Shown one piece after another: positions 42,331 through 54,784 of a stretch of DNA of 64,000 bases. Position 1 is the first letter of the stretch, and every line of letters starts with the position of its first letter. The notes under the pieces are model-generated. The model was not told the DNA's origin, did no database searches, and saw only the letters and a list, made by a program, of their open reading frames with translations. Source of the stretch: Azolla caroliniana (lineage: Eukaryota > Polypodiophyta); NCBI GenBank assembly GCA_043228905.1, contig JBHGNT010000022.1, forward strand, positions 7,936,001 to 8,000,000, read 5' to 3'. Both the position numbers and the translations under genes were made by a program.

Positions 42331-45300
42331 TACTTTCGAGCTACACTACAAGTCCAAAATAAATGCTTTAAAGTTTCCTCCTGTACTTGGCATCATACAC
42401 AACGACGATCATCGACTTGCCCTTTTAAATGAGAACCTACATGCAAAGCATAATGAATCATTAACCACTTAAAAGAAATTGTTCTCTGCATACATGGTAA
42501 AGCCCATAAACTTTTCCAAAATGCTGCCATATATTTATGTGATATAGCACCTAACTCCCAATACTTTTGTGCATCAAGATTTATGCAATGTTGTTTCATC
42601 AAAAAATGTCTCCCATATGCCACAAAGTATTGAAAAATGGGGAAAATCCTACTCACATGTTCATTTGTCAAGGAATAGCCAACCAACCGCCATGCATAAT
42701 CAGCTGGGTCCCACTTAAGATGTGCCACTGGCTTACTTTGGAATACCCATATTTGTATTGCATGATCCGCCAAAAGAGGGCTTGGATCTAAGAAAATCTC
42801 CTTGTTTAACCGAGCAATAACCCTAATGGGTTTTTCGGAGGCTAGCTGCATAATTTCAGCTTCTTCATCCACTAAATATAAAAGACCATCATCGGGAACC
42901 TCATAAAATCTTATTTGACCCTGATTAGCATAAGCCCAGCACCTATTAAAACACCCAAAGAAGAGAAAAGACCATACCATACCATGCATAAGTATTAGCC
43001 AAATTAAGTTTCCTTTGACTATTTTGAAAAGCTTGCTGAATCTGCTCAGACATCAAACAACCTCCACACAAGGAAGATAAGAATTTTTTTCTGTCCTCCT
43101 TCGAGAGCTTTTAAAACCATCCTGAGTCCTTTTTTCCCCATGATAAACGCAGTCTAATTCCTAAAACACAACTAGAGCTATCAGTAAACAAAGGATTCCA
43201 TAACAACGGTTGCCTTAAAATTTGGGCTTCTGTTGCTGGAAGTTGAAATAGGAGAGCGTCTCTAATGTCCTTCCATACCCTCAAATTACCTGTAAAGAAT
43301 CTCATAGAACCAACATTATGAGCCTTAATTGGAAATTCAAAGTTAAACAACCATCAAAAACTATCTTGCCACTATCCTCCTATTGTAGATTTAATGTTAC
43401 GAAGAGATAACAACCATAACTTTTTCCACAACTCATTCCCAGGAATAAATCCTCTCACAACCTGCTTTGCAAGAAGGGCCTTACTCTAGAGCAAAGGATC
43501 TATTAAGCCAAGTCCACCTTCACGTATTGGTTGGATTAAAATTGACCAAGCAACTTTTGCAACAACCCTTGATCCCAAAGGAGCACCCCAAATAAAATTA
43601 CGAACTAAACGTTGTAGTTTCAATATAATAGACCGTGAAAATAGCCATGTTAATGCAACATACCCATCGATGCAAGCAAAACCAAGTTTGCCACAACCAC
43701 CCTTCCTTTTAGAGACAACTTAGTAGTATCCCAATACAACAATTTATTTCTAACCCGTAATAAAAGGGGTGTTACCATCTCTTCTGTTGACAAATCTATC
43801 CCCACTTGACATCCTAAATACCTTACAGTTGTACCTCGAGGTACCCAATAAAGCCTGGAGATGGCACATCTTGTGGTGGAGAAGATGACACAACCCAAAA
43901 TCCCATGGATGACAAAAATCCTGAAGCATCACAAATATCGGATAACACTTTTTGAAGATTCAACAAGTTCCTCGCATCTGCAGAAACATATAAAGTGGTG
44001 TCATCAGCAAATTCTAAATCAATAGCGGAGGTTGCGTATCCCTTGTATAGGTAAGCAGACACCCTTGTCTTACTCACCACGAAAGTGAAAATCTACCACC
44101 AACATCACCTGTAAACAAAAGAGAACTATGAGCGGTTTGATACAATACAGCCACTACCCTAATTCATTGCACAAGAAAGCCCATACGCAATAATGTCCAT
44201 TCCATAAAATCCCAATCCACTCTATCATAAGCCTTCTCAAAATCTACAAATAGAATAACTAAATCCTGTTGTTGCCGCTCTACAGTAGCCACCATTTCCC
44301 AAAACAAAAAATGTTGTCAAAAATACATCTTTCTTGAACAAAACCCGTCTGCGAATGATGAATTAGTTGAGGTAAAAACAGTTGTAATTTCCTTGCTATT
44401 GTTTTAGCTAAAATCTTATACACAACATTAAGCAGTGTTATAGGCCTCCATTTTCGAATATCATGCAAAGGGCCATCCCCCTTCGAAATCAAATATATTT
44501 GGCCCTTTGTCCATTCCTGAAGCATATAACCTTGGTCAAGAATTTGTTGGTATGTAGAAGTCAAAGCATTACCAATCATATCCCAATACTCTATATACCA
44601 TGAAACCCCCATCCCATCACTAGCTGGACAAACATCCTTACCTAATGCCTTAGCTGCTAACAAAACTTCCGAAGGTTGTAATGGAGAAAGCAAAGCAATC
44701 TACATTTGAGACGAAACGCGATTAGAGACCGAAGCTCAAACATAATCCCTCTTAATCAAACTATTTCTTGAGAGAGGAGCTGCAATCAACAAATTATGAT
44801 AAAAAGATGAAGCTATATCCCTCATCTCTACAACATCCGATGTAAAAGATCCATCAAAACATCTTATGCTTGTCAGATGAGGCATATGAGTTTTAATTTG
44901 ACGAGGATGAAAAAACTGTTTACAAACCGTATCAACTTGTGTAATCCATCTTGCAAAGGATTTATGATACCAAAACTCTAACCTTTGCAATTGTAAATCA
45001 ACAATCGTTTTCTAGACATCAATAACTCTCCTAGCTAAATCTATAGAATGAGGCCACTTTTCCTACAAATGTTGTAATGTTGTCAAAGCTCGTTTATATC
45101 TTCCAATCTTGGAATCATACTCAAGGTACAAAGCTTTCGCCTTATGCTGGAATACTTCCTGAATTTCCGTTAAGACATGTACCACATTAGTTAAGACAAC
45201 ATCCTTATCATAAAGATGTCAAGACCAAATAGTTTGAAAAAAATATTTACAATCTTCTCTAAAAAAAACAGAGTTAGGAATTCTAAATCTACGAGTCCTT

Positions 45301-45521
45301 CTTACCGATGATAAAAAGAAATTTAATTTTAGAGGAGAGTGGTCAAAGAAAGAAAAACCAGGCATAATTCCTAATTGATTGCTTCTAGTACACATGAAAA
45401 CATCACCATAACACCTATCCAAACGAGAAAGGTTGACCCTTGCCAAGCGTCTATCAAATCTTGAAAAAGATAAGGATTCTAGTAATCTATTAAAGGAAGG
45501 AAGTTCTAATCCAGAGATAGT
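42331..45521 (-). pseudogene. LINE A, 3' part: endonuclease end, reverse transcriptase, zf-RVT
   Basis: Continuing the LINE interrupted by G4. 45521-45219 has SRLDRCYGDVFM and FDHSPLKLNF, the end of the APE-type endonuclease. 44990-44280 gives IYLISKGDGPLHDIRKWRPI and TGFVQERCIFDNI. About 44270-44200 gives EKAYDRVDWDF, and 44080-43823 LEFADDTTLY. 43898-43650 continues the thumb. 42989-42393 has FKWLMIHYALHVGSHLKGQ and RRCV-stop-CQVQ, the zf-RVT, with TGA in place of the expected Trp. Many frameshifts; clearly inactive. It runs straight into LINE B. Confidence 0.85.
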
Positions 45522-45525
45522 ACAT

Positions 45526-46310
45526 TGTCGAGCCTTTCGGCGTCGGATCGTTTGTATGAGTCGGGTGGGAACCATTGGGGTTTTGGTCTAGGAGGAGGAG
45601 AATTTTAAGGCTAATCAGAATATAAATAGATTATAAGAAAGAGATATAAAAACCTCATGAATCCCACGAGTATAATGTATTTTATTAGATTAATCAATAT
45701 TAAGATAAGAATATGAATTTGGATTGAAAGAGAGAGATATAGAAACCTCGTGAATCCCACGAGTATAGTTTATTTCGTGAATCCCACGAATATAATTTAT
45801 TAATTGGTGTTTTTAGAAATATATCCAATTTCCAAAGTTTTCACACTCCCCCTATTACATTGTGCTCCCCATCCTTATATAGTGATGAGAGAGTCTTAGC
45901 AATCCATGCTTTTTCTCTATCTATGCACTCCATGCTTTCTCTATCTATAGACTATATGCTATCTCTAACATGCTTTTTTCTAGCCTCATGCATTTTTTAT
46001 TGACTATAGTGTTTATGCACACTAGATGTGCATGTGTAGCTTTTCTTTTTTCATGGATTTTTCTTCTAAGTAAAGCCTTTTCCTAGAAAATATGCATGAA
46101 GTAATCTTTCTATGTGGGATATCTACTTTTTTGACATTTATGATGTGTTAGTGTAATGGTTAAGCTTCAAATTATTAACATGGAGGTACAAGGTTCGAAT
46201 CTTGCCCTATGAAAGCTATATATATTTTGATATTTCTTTCTTTTTCTTCATATTTATTCAATCATTTTTTTTACACGTTTTTCACCTAGTGTACGAAATA
46301 CACTACGACA
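45526..46310 (-). repeat. 3' LTR of G4 (785 bp)
   Basis: TGTCGAGCC to CACTACGACA. Includes a repeated CGTGAATCCCACGAGTATA motif (about 45655, 45745, 45775) and a tRNA-like segment near 46148-46205. Confidence 0.9.
46148..46205 (+). other. tRNA-like (SINE head) segment in the G4 3' LTR
   Basis: GTGTAATGGTTAAGC resembles a pol III A box, and GGTTCGAATCTTG, 40 bases on, matches the B box closely. A T-rich tail follows. A degenerate copy sits at the same place in the other LTR (52501-52558). It is not a complete tRNA: no acceptor stem is apparent. Confidence 0.55.
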
Positions 46311-46468
46311 CTCGCCCCCTTCGAACCCGCACATCCTCCGATATGTGCCGAGGTTGTTGGAGCTCATTATTCTCCTTCATCCGTAGTACCTTCAGTCTCT
46401 TCCCCTATGTCAATTATTAATTCGAGCCCACTTTCATTGCTTTCCGAACCTTCATAACTTTTGTCTAA

Positions 46469-47990
46469 TTACTCCTTTGTATCGGTGTTGTCGAAACTAA
46501 CATAGGGTTCATCGTCACTTCGCTTCTTTAAAATCTTCACTCGTTTCCCCACTACAGGTACCCGTATTACTATCTCGTCCAACTCACATAATTGGTATGT
46601 TCCATTGTCGAATACCTTCCGAACTTCGTATGGTCCAAACCACCTTTTAGAAAATTTTCGTATCGAATTATGATGATGTCCCAAACTACTGTCGAATACT
46701 ATCACCCAATCCCCTTCTTAAATGTTTGGTGGTCGTAGACGGTGCTTTGTGTCGAATCGTCTTTTGTTCCGGAATCTTGCTTCTTGTTGTCGACGTATCG
46801 CTTCCATTATGTCTTTCGGTCTTCCCTCTAGCTGTCGTATCCGGATCGTTAGTAGTTCTTCCCGACTCATCTCTTCCTTCCATGGTAGTACTATCCATGT
46901 TGCAATTGAGGTTTCCGTAGGCATTATTGGTGTTTCTCCGGTCATAAGTTCTGTTAGCATATAACCGGTCACAAACTATTCATTGCGCAATCCGCCGATA
47001 GTGCATATGGAAGTATCTATGGCCAATTCTTCACTCTTCCGTCACATGCTTTCGCAAGTGCTTTCACGGTTGGACTATGTCCTCGTTCGATCCTCCCGTT
47101 TGCTTCTGGATTGTATGTCGTGGTTAGTGTCAACCGAACTCCATGTTTAGCGAAGAATTCCCTGGCTTTATCGGAATCAAGTTCTCCCCGATCCACAATT
47201 ACTTGTCCTACGCATCCATACCTGCAGAATACTTCTTCCAAGAGAAATTGGCATACTACAGACCATGTTTTTCTTCATAACCCCCGACCCTCTATTTGGT
47301 TCGTCAGATCCTCCCGAGCTAGCACCAAGTACTTCTTTTGTCAGATCCCTGTTGGCATGGCCACAATGTCGACCATCCATTTAAAATTGATTGTCGGATG
47401 TAATTCATCTCGATGTCGAACTCTGGAGTAGATTTGGCATTTCTTGCAGCTTCCCGTAAACTCCGCTACATCTTTGTACATATTCTTCCACCAATATTTT
47501 TTCTTGATCTTCGCAAATGTTGCCCATGTTCCCCAATGTCCAGCCCAATCATATTCATGAAATTCGGATATTATTTGTTTCTGTTGTTCCTTTCTGCCGA
47601 CTACCTGTACTGGTATGCCATCCGGTCTTTTTGGCTCGCTCCACATTAATCCATTGTCTAAGAAGAACTTATTGACTTGTCGTTTCTTCCGTTGAATCTC
47701 GGCTCTATTGTCTTTATGGTCTGATGATTCCTTCATTTCTTGTAGCACCTTCCCGTTCAGTAAGCTTTCTCCTTCGTACTCGTCTTCCCAGAACTCCTGA
47801 ATTACGTTCACCCAGGATATATGCCTCGAAGTAAAGTAATTTTCAGAAACTTCTTCATTATCCGTTTCGGCTACTTCGTCTCCAAACCGTGCTCTTGATA
47901 ACATATCTGCTACCGTGTTGTCTTTTCCAGAGATGTGTCGGATATCTAGATTAAGTGACTTTACATATGCAATCCACCTTAGCATAGCCA
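46469..47990 (-). pseudogene. G4 integrase
   Basis: Zinc domain (H of EFHEYDWAGHWG, then CKKC), core beginning MVDIVAMPTG, VIVDRGELDSDKAREFF (Asp) and TYNPEANGRIERGH (Glu). 46705-46469 gives FSKRWFGPYEVRKVFDNGTY, a GPY/F-like C-terminal module. No chromodomain is recognised. Stops and frame changes occur at about 47240, 47017 and 46710. Confidence 0.8.
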
Positions 47991-49916
47991 CATACGGTAC
48001 TATGCAACATCGCATCATCCCTAATATCGGAAGACAATCCATTTCGATCACTACTTTGCCTCCAATCAAATAATCCCGATCCGATTTTATCGCTGACACG
48101 ACTCCCCATAATTCTCTTTTAACTTGTGCATATCCGCGTTGCCTTTCGTTGAGAATCTTTGCTCCGAATTGGATCGGATATCGTGAACCATCCGAGTCGT
48201 CTTGGTTAATGACCCATCCGATCCCAGTTAGACGTGTATCAACCGTTACTACGATCGGCCGATCATAGTTTGGTTTCTTAAGTGCTTTAGCCCTTCGTAG
48301 TAATTTCTTGAGCTTCTTTATGGCTTTGGTATGTTCCGGCCTCCATTCAAACTTCTTACCCTTCGCAACAAGTGATAGAGTAGGTCCACAATATGTGCAT
48401 AGTGCGGAATGCATATGTGGTAAAATGCACACGCACCAAGAAATCTACGGACTTCGGATTGTGACTCGCATATCTCTTTCATAGCTTGAATCACATTGAT
48501 CTTGATTGGTGACGGTCTTCGGCCATAGGGCCCACATAGATGTCCGACTACCAATATCTCTTCTTGTCTGAATGCCGATTTCTCTCCGGAGAGTGTTAGG
48601 TGCACATCTTCTTACTTCTGTAGCACTTTCTCGCAATCACTAATATGGTCAACTACGAACTTTCGACATCCTCGAGCATCCATAGTCCCCTCGTTTTCTT
48701 CCACCGGACATCCTTTGATTGGGATGTCATCCAGGAACAACATCGTTATCTTTGGAATGCAGTCTCAAAGCACCTTGTTCATTGCATTCATCATATGTGC
48801 AACCGAGCTCGTAGCTCCTTGTGGTAGTGTACACATCCGAACTAATCCAATCGGTGTTCGCATCGTAGTGATGTCCCGGCTATCCATAGCTAATTGGAAT
48901 TGGTCATATCCGAAGTATAGGTCTCCGATAGAGTATATCGCACACCTGGCAAATGCTTTTGCAAATTCATCCACTATCAGACCAATTCCAAAGTTTCAGA
49001 TCGTGACTTTATTCACCAGTTGTAAATCTTGAATGAACCGGAGTGACCCATTCTTTTTTAGAATCATAAACCATCGATTTGAGTACGAAGCGTTTGATGG
49101 CTCTAGAATCCCCATCGCCACCTTTTCTTTGAGCAATTCAATGATTTTCGGCATCTGTGCCCGTGGCACCGGAATTGGCTTCAAGTTCCATGGCACATGA
49201 TCAATCGTGAAGATCACCATCGACTCCACTATCTTTGGATGAACACACCCTATCTCTTTTGGTGTGAATGCGAATGTTTTTCCATGTTGCTCCAACATCT
49301 CTCGGAATCGTTTTTCTTCATTCTTTTAGAGGAACCCGCCTCCAATCCGGAGTTTCTTTCGGGTCTCATCGGTAAATGTATGTCCAATATCCATGGACTT
49401 CCGAATCCTTTCCACGGTCTTATATTTCGTACATACCATTGTTTCTTCTTTGCGGAGCACATCCAGCTCCATTTCCGCAATGATCTTGTGCATCTCGACC
49501 AATTCCACCGGAACTACCCAATCTTCACGATGATTCTCTTCGTTAATCTTTTCAAGCCTTTGTAGTGTGTTTCCGTAGAACACTTCTTCGATTACTCCAG
49601 TGATTTCTTCGTCTTCTTTCATGATTGATGTAGACCATAACTCATCTTGCACCTTTCGGAATTCTTTCTTTATTACTCCAGTTACGGCCGTATATGTAGA
49701 TGCCCCATCCGGACCGATTTGTACTTGTTTTGCTCTGAGAGTTTTGTTCTTGTGTGGGGTATCAGGGCTTCTTAGACTATCATTTCCCCACTCCGCAACA
49801 ATCCACTTTAAAAATCCATTTTTGTTTGGGACAAGATCTCTCTCTTGTTCCTTTCGTGATTCGATGGCACAGTTAGGAATTGGACGGTTTTCCCTCCGCT
49901 TTGGCTCTGAATTCAT
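47700..49916 (-). pseudogene. G4 linker, reverse transcriptase and RNase H
   Basis: RT begins VPWNLKPIPVPRAQMPKI (49298 downwards), then FMILKKNGSLRFIQDLQLVN, YDQFQLAMDSRDITTM, LPQGATSSVAHMMNAM and, in another frame near 48750-48705, MLFLDDIPIKGCP (catalytic). RNase H: PIVVTVDTRLTGIGWVINQD, FGAKILNERQRGYAQVKRE, IEMDCLPILGMM and GKDNTVADMLSRARF. Residues 49916-49326 form a charged linker from the protease. Several stops and frameshifts make it inactive. Confidence 0.8.
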
Positions 49917-50104
49917 GCAAAAGCTGCTCCACTATCGAGCACCTTTGTCTCCATCCGTGAAGCCAGAATGAAGGGTTACCCGAGGATCACAGAATGTGAA
50001 ACCTCATCTTGCACGAAGAAATTTTGGTCAATCTTTACATCTCCGATCTTCACCGTCACATCTAGACAAGCAGCAAATAGATCTTTCGTGGCTTTTGTGG
50101 CTGG

Positions 50105-50332
50105 CTAGATCTTCCATCCATGACTGGTGTTTATAGGCCACTTCCCATTCCGGTAGAACTCCTTGGACATCAAATTGATCTCTAACCCGTGATCAATCAA
50201 TGCTAATACGAGCTCTTTGATGTTTCCGATTTGGACCGGAGTCTCCGTAGTTGCTTGTGCCCAGTGTGGCTTTGTGTAGTCAAAGTTCGGAATTTCTTCC
50301 TCCATTTCCGTATTGTTCAATAATATTTGCAT
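50105..50332 (-). pseudogene. G4 aspartic protease
   Basis: VLALIDHGLEINLMSKEF matches the retropepsin core of this lineage. Asp is kept, but the expected D-x-G-[SA] has His-Gly-Leu. It ends at a TAG (50105-50107) before related linker sequence. Confidence 0.65.
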
Positions 50333-51850
50333 TTACCTTTGAAGTATTAGAATCTTCCGTAGCTTGCCTCTTTCTCTTCACAAGATCCATGAGGAGATCG
50401 TGGAACTCTTTCTTTGATATTCCAAGCAATTCCCGGAGAGAAAATTCGACCTGACTATCAAGGATTCTCTCTTCGAACACCTTCTTCAAGTCCGTCTGTT
50501 GTTCGATGTCCGAGGCGAGTTTGAATGCCAGAATCATTTTTCCTTTTCCTTTTCCTTCTGAATTCCAACTCTCTGATGTCTTCAATGGTCCACCTGCATC
50601 ATCCGTGCGCCGTCCTTTTTCATCTACATACACATCATGTAATTGGCATAGGGCGTATATGCTATTCTTCTCTACAGGGCTCTCCCATCCTGTAGCTTCT
50701 TGGATGCCTTCTATGCTCTGGATTTTATCAGAGTCAGTTTTCTCGGAGATTTCTAGCACTTCTGGCCAGAAAGATGCCTTCACTTTAGATATCTCACCCA
50801 CACGTATTCCTACGGTTGTCGCATAATTGATTTTTATCTCTATCTCCTCCTCTAGGACCTTCTTCATGCCGCCTTTTCGGAAGTTCGGACGGAGTGGCTT
50901 CCGAGTATCCATTGAATAGATCCGATTTCCTTGATAGTAGATAAGATCCCACCGTTGAGCCTCCTTGAGCTCATTGCATTCCTTCCGATCATGTTTGGCA
51001 CTATCACACCATATGCATCGTTGGTCCATATACCTAGAATTGTGGGACGGTCTTCCGATTTCTTCAACATGGCAATCTTAAGATTCTCCATCTCTTTTAG
51101 CCATTGCTCCATCGTAGTTACTTCGATTCCCTTCTCGACTGTAGTTTCTCAAGCCCGTGGTTGGTGGTCTTCTTTTACGAGTCTCGACCTCAATGTCTGT
51201 TCCGTAGTCCTCCTTTCTTCATGTCCAAGCCATTGCCCCCTCTTTGTGTATTGAGTAACGATGTTCCGCACATTTTCCCATGTATTGGTGAGACCACTCT
51301 TGATAGTCGTATCCTCTAGAAGAACTCCAAGATCTTTCCGGTCCCGAACATCCACAGCTTGTAAGAACATGATCACTTTGTCCGGTGCGAGGATAGCTTG
51401 ATCTCTCACAAAAAGCCTCCCAAATCGACTTTTGAATGCCGACAACACATAGAGAACCTTCAACCCTTTGGTTGGTGTTTCCATCCATTCTTCGAATCCT
51501 CTCCGCGTCACCTTGGAGGAGTCCTCAATAGCAAATGTAATCTTCAGCATTTCATCGAACACTTCCCACGTCGGATTTTGTTGTCATATCCTAAGGATAT
51601 TCTCTTGAAGCCCATCCGTAGCCACCCGACTAAAGGATGTCACTTGCAATCCTTCTGATATTCCACAACGCAACATCTCTACCTTAAAGTCCTGAAGATA
51701 ATGTGAGAGATCCTTCCCATCGAATTGACCATTCCGTTGCAACAGTCGTTCTACGGCCGCTACGACATCCGACATTGCGCATTGTTCCTGCAATATGCGC
51801 TCCAACATTGTCATCATGTTGTTGGCCTCTTGTTGATTCTCCATCTCCAT
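50280..51850 (-). pseudogene. G4 Gag
   Basis: Starts at an ATG (51850) just after the primer site. In three frame segments it shows QFDGKDLSHYLQDFKVEM, PTWEVFDEMLKITF, RRGFEEWME, DKVIMFLQAVDVRDRKDLG and GLTNTWENV, then the CCHC knuckle CIWCDSAKHDRKEC. The blocks parallel those of the GAG-only element at 10.9-11.8 kb. Stops near 51583 and 51148 break it. Confidence 0.8.
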
Positions 51851-51860
51851 GCCACCCGTT

Positions 51861-51879
51861 TCACGTCGAGTTCACCAAA
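51861..51879 (-). promoter_or_regulatory. Primer-binding site of G4
   Basis: On the minus strand, TTTGGTGAACTCGACGTGA stands two bases after the 5' LTR end CGACA, as in the GAG-only element. Confidence 0.6.
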
Positions 51880-51881
51880 TG

Positions 51882-52663
51882 TGTCGTGCCTTTCGGCGTC
51901 GGATCGTTTGCATGAGTCGGGTGGGAACCACTAAGGGTTTTGAACTAGGAGGAGAATTTTAAGGCTAATCAGAATATAAATAGATTATAAGAAAGAGATA
52001 TAAAAACCTCGTGAATCCCACGAGTATAATGTATTTTATTAGATTAATCAATACTAAGATAAGAATACGATTTTGGATTGAAAGAGAGAGATATAGAAAC
52101 CTCGTGAATCCCACGAGTATAGTTTATTTCATGAATCCCATGAATATAATTTATTAATTGGTGTTTTTAGAAATATATCCAATTTCCAAAGTTTTCACAC
52201 TCCCCTATTACATTGTGCTCCCATCCTTATATAGTGATGAGAGAGTCTTAGCAATCCATGCTTTTTCTCTATCTATGCACTCCATGCTTTCTCTATCTAT
52301 AGACTATATGCTTTCTCTAACATGCTTTTTTCTAACCTCATAAGTTTTTTATCGACTATAGTGTTTATGCACGCTAGATGTGCATGTGTAGCTTCTTCTT
52401 TTTTCATGGATTTTTCTTCTAAGTAAAGCTTTTTCCTAGAAAATATGCGTGAAGTAACCTTTCTATGTGGTATATCTACTTTTTTAACATTTATAATGTG
52501 TTAGTGTAATGGCAAGGATGCAAATTATTAACATGGAGGTACAAGGTTTGAATCTTGGCCTATACATGTAATATATATTTTTATATTTCTTTCTTTTTCT
52601 TCATATTTATTTAATCGGTTATTTTACACGTTTTTCACGTAGTTTACAAAATACACTACGACA
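51882..52663 (-). repeat. 5' LTR of G4 (782 bp)
   Basis: TGTCGTGCC to CACTACGACA. Similar to the 3' LTR throughout, with scattered substitutions and a few short indels, so G4 is older than the chromodomain element next to it. Confidence 0.9.
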
Positions 52664-52667
52664 ACGT

Positions 52668-53185
52668 AAACTACCACCTTGCCTATCTTGCACATCCTCT
52701 ATCATATTAAAGTCCCCAACTAATGCCCAATGATAAATCTATTGGGGTATTTTTAATAAAATTCCACTCCAAAAACGAGTCCGCGCTGCCTCTGAATTTC
52801 GGACATAAAGATTAAGCAAACCCCACTTAATCTCTCTTATTTGAAAAACAATATATTGTGCTCTTTTGTTAGATAATGATCATGACATAATTACTTGTGA
52901 GGTCCAAATATGTGAAATTGCAATACATAAACCCCCTTGAATATCGTTTGGACTAAAGGCCGGTAACCAAAAGTGTTGCCACCTCTTAGGGAGAAGATTT
53001 CCATATCTTAAGAGATGTCGTTCCCCTAAATGATGTTCCTGAATCATGAGCACATCTATTGTGCCTACGTAAGGTTTTCTCAATTCTTGTCTAAAAGCCC
53101 CTCTCATTCGTCGAAACCGATTACCTCCTAATCCTTGTACATTCCATGAGATTATATTCAGAACATCCATAAATAAACTAGGCAT
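52668..53185 (-). pseudogene. LINE A endonuclease, N-terminal part
   Basis: IISWNVQGLGGNRFRRM at the start and MIQEHHLGERHLL give the APE-type endonuclease fold, with the Glu of IQEHH. About 52745-52690 reads VGDFNMIEDVQDRQGG, containing the conserved GDFN. G4 is inserted right after this point; the domain continues at 45521. Confidence 0.85.
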
Positions 53186-54647
53186 TATGAAACTATCCTT
53201 TTCTCCACCAAAACAAGACGTCTACGTATTCCTTCCTCAGCAACAGGTAATTGTCTTCTTGTTGTCATCATACCTTTACCTGAATATTTGTGTGAAGGGA
53301 CAGGGATCACCTTTTCCATTGTAGGATTATCCCCACTACCCAAGAATATTGCCGAAAAAGAGAAATCATTAGTACTATGAGGACTTTCCTTTTCCAAAAT
53401 CGAGAGAGAGTTTGGTTTTGATGTATCGTCCTCATAGATTACTAAAGATAACGGGTTTTCCCATTTCATGTTAACACTTGAACATTCAATCTTTCGCCCT
53501 TTGTCTTGAGACATCGGGTGGGCCAAGGAATGAATGATATGTTTTCCTTTATCTCCCAATTGATTACCTTTGACTTGCCCCATAGACAAAGCCTCTAACT
53601 TATGATGGCTTGTAAGGGAGACTGTATCATTAAATTCTTTTATCGATAAGACTTCTTGATCCTATTTCGAGGATGATGGACTTTGTACTTCAGTGACTTT
53701 ATTCACCTCCCTTAAATTATTTTTCAATGAAATATCACTACCTTCCTCGCTATTCAAAGGATTATACGGATTGCAATCCAACAAAAACATAGAATTTACT
53801 GAAGTGTTAGTCTGTTTAAAAGAATGTTTAGTTGCAACTGGTGTCCAATCTGATCTACCCACCTTCGAAGTCGATTTTAAGACCTCCTCTGATCAATAGT
53901 GTCTACGTGGACAATTCTTGCCTAAATACCCAAAAAAATTGCATATTAAACATTGATCCGGAAGACCATGATACATAATCCTCTGGGATAATGGTTCGTT
54001 ATGTCCCTGCAGATTCAACAACAAAACATAAGATGGTAATTCACTATTCCTAGGTGCCAAAATCCTCAATGAAGGTGCTCCTCGTATGCGCTCATCTTCT
54101 TGTGAAGTCTCATTTTTAATAGCTATCACTGTGCCAAGAAGAGAGCCTATTTGGGTTAACATTTGATGCCATTCTTTCTTCAATCCTGGGAAAATGGTGG
54201 TAAAATTCATATGGGCTTCTTTGTTCTTCAGAATATCATCAACAATCACACTATGATTCCACTTATAAAAAGATATCCATGCACCTTGCAACGATGTATG
54301 CTTGATCTCCAACAAATGGCCAACGGACAAATGATCGGAAAACTCGAAATGATAACATCCTTTGCCCATAAATTGTATGTCTACCACATTATTTACTTTT
54401 CCCGGAAAGATCGCATACAACATATGACGTAATTCTGGCCTATTCGGCCTTAATCCTTCCATATGTGCCACCAACGAGACCGCCTCCAACCGATATACTT
54501 CTATCAACACTAGGGATTTTCATTATCTGACAAGGAGCGTGAGACGACCTTACCTGAAATATGAGGAGAGATGATAGGCGGGTTGGGGGAAGATATACCG
54601 GAACTCCCTCTATGTGTTGACTCAGGTGCTGCTCGGCGCTCAGCCAT
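53185..54647 (-). pseudogene. LINE A ORF1 (Gag-like, RNA-binding)
   Basis: An ATG at 54647 starts MAERRAAPESTHRGSSGISS. After a frameshift near 54510, EGLRPNRPELRHMLYAIFPG, QFMGKGCYHFEFSD and LQGAWISFYKWNHS match the DUF4283-like domain of plant L1 ORF1 proteins. A zinc-knuckle remnant (CLICNFFGYLGKNC) follows, with Tyr where His is expected. 53862-53185 is the low-complexity C-terminus. ORF1 coats LINE RNA. Confidence 0.75.
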
Positions 54648-54784
54648 CACTCGTTCCTCTGCTCACAGTTCAGCCCTTTTCTCTGCTCCATAGTTCTACC
54701 ACACCCAAAACAATTTGAAATCCTACTTTTCATGGGCTCTCTTTGTGTATTTCTCTTGCAATTTACTCTCGTAGAATGGCCTCA
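54648..54784 (-). other. LINE A 5' leader, cut by the chromodomain gypsy element
   Basis: Sequence upstream of the ORF1 start up to the CCTCA target duplication (54780-54784). The other side of the insertion resumes at 61905. Confidence 0.5.

Larger units (their letters stand above)
45526..52663 (-). mobile_element. Ty3/gypsy retrotransposon G4, inserted in the LINE A endonuclease
   Basis: A 7138-bp element with LTRs 45526-46310 and 51882-52663. The flanks are ACAT (45522-45525) and ACGT (52664-52667), a 4-bp target duplication with one change. Removing element and duplication rejoins the LINE endonuclease frame. Gag, protease, RT, RNase H and integrase follow on the minus strand with many frameshifts. 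The FLDDIPIKG catalytic motif and an integrase with GHSPTVKALAKAC mark a lineage unlike common plant chromoviruses. Confidence 0.9.

Noticed and set aside
46148-46205. Functional tRNA gene
   Set aside because: Only internal box-like motifs are present; no acceptor or anticodon stems could be paired.
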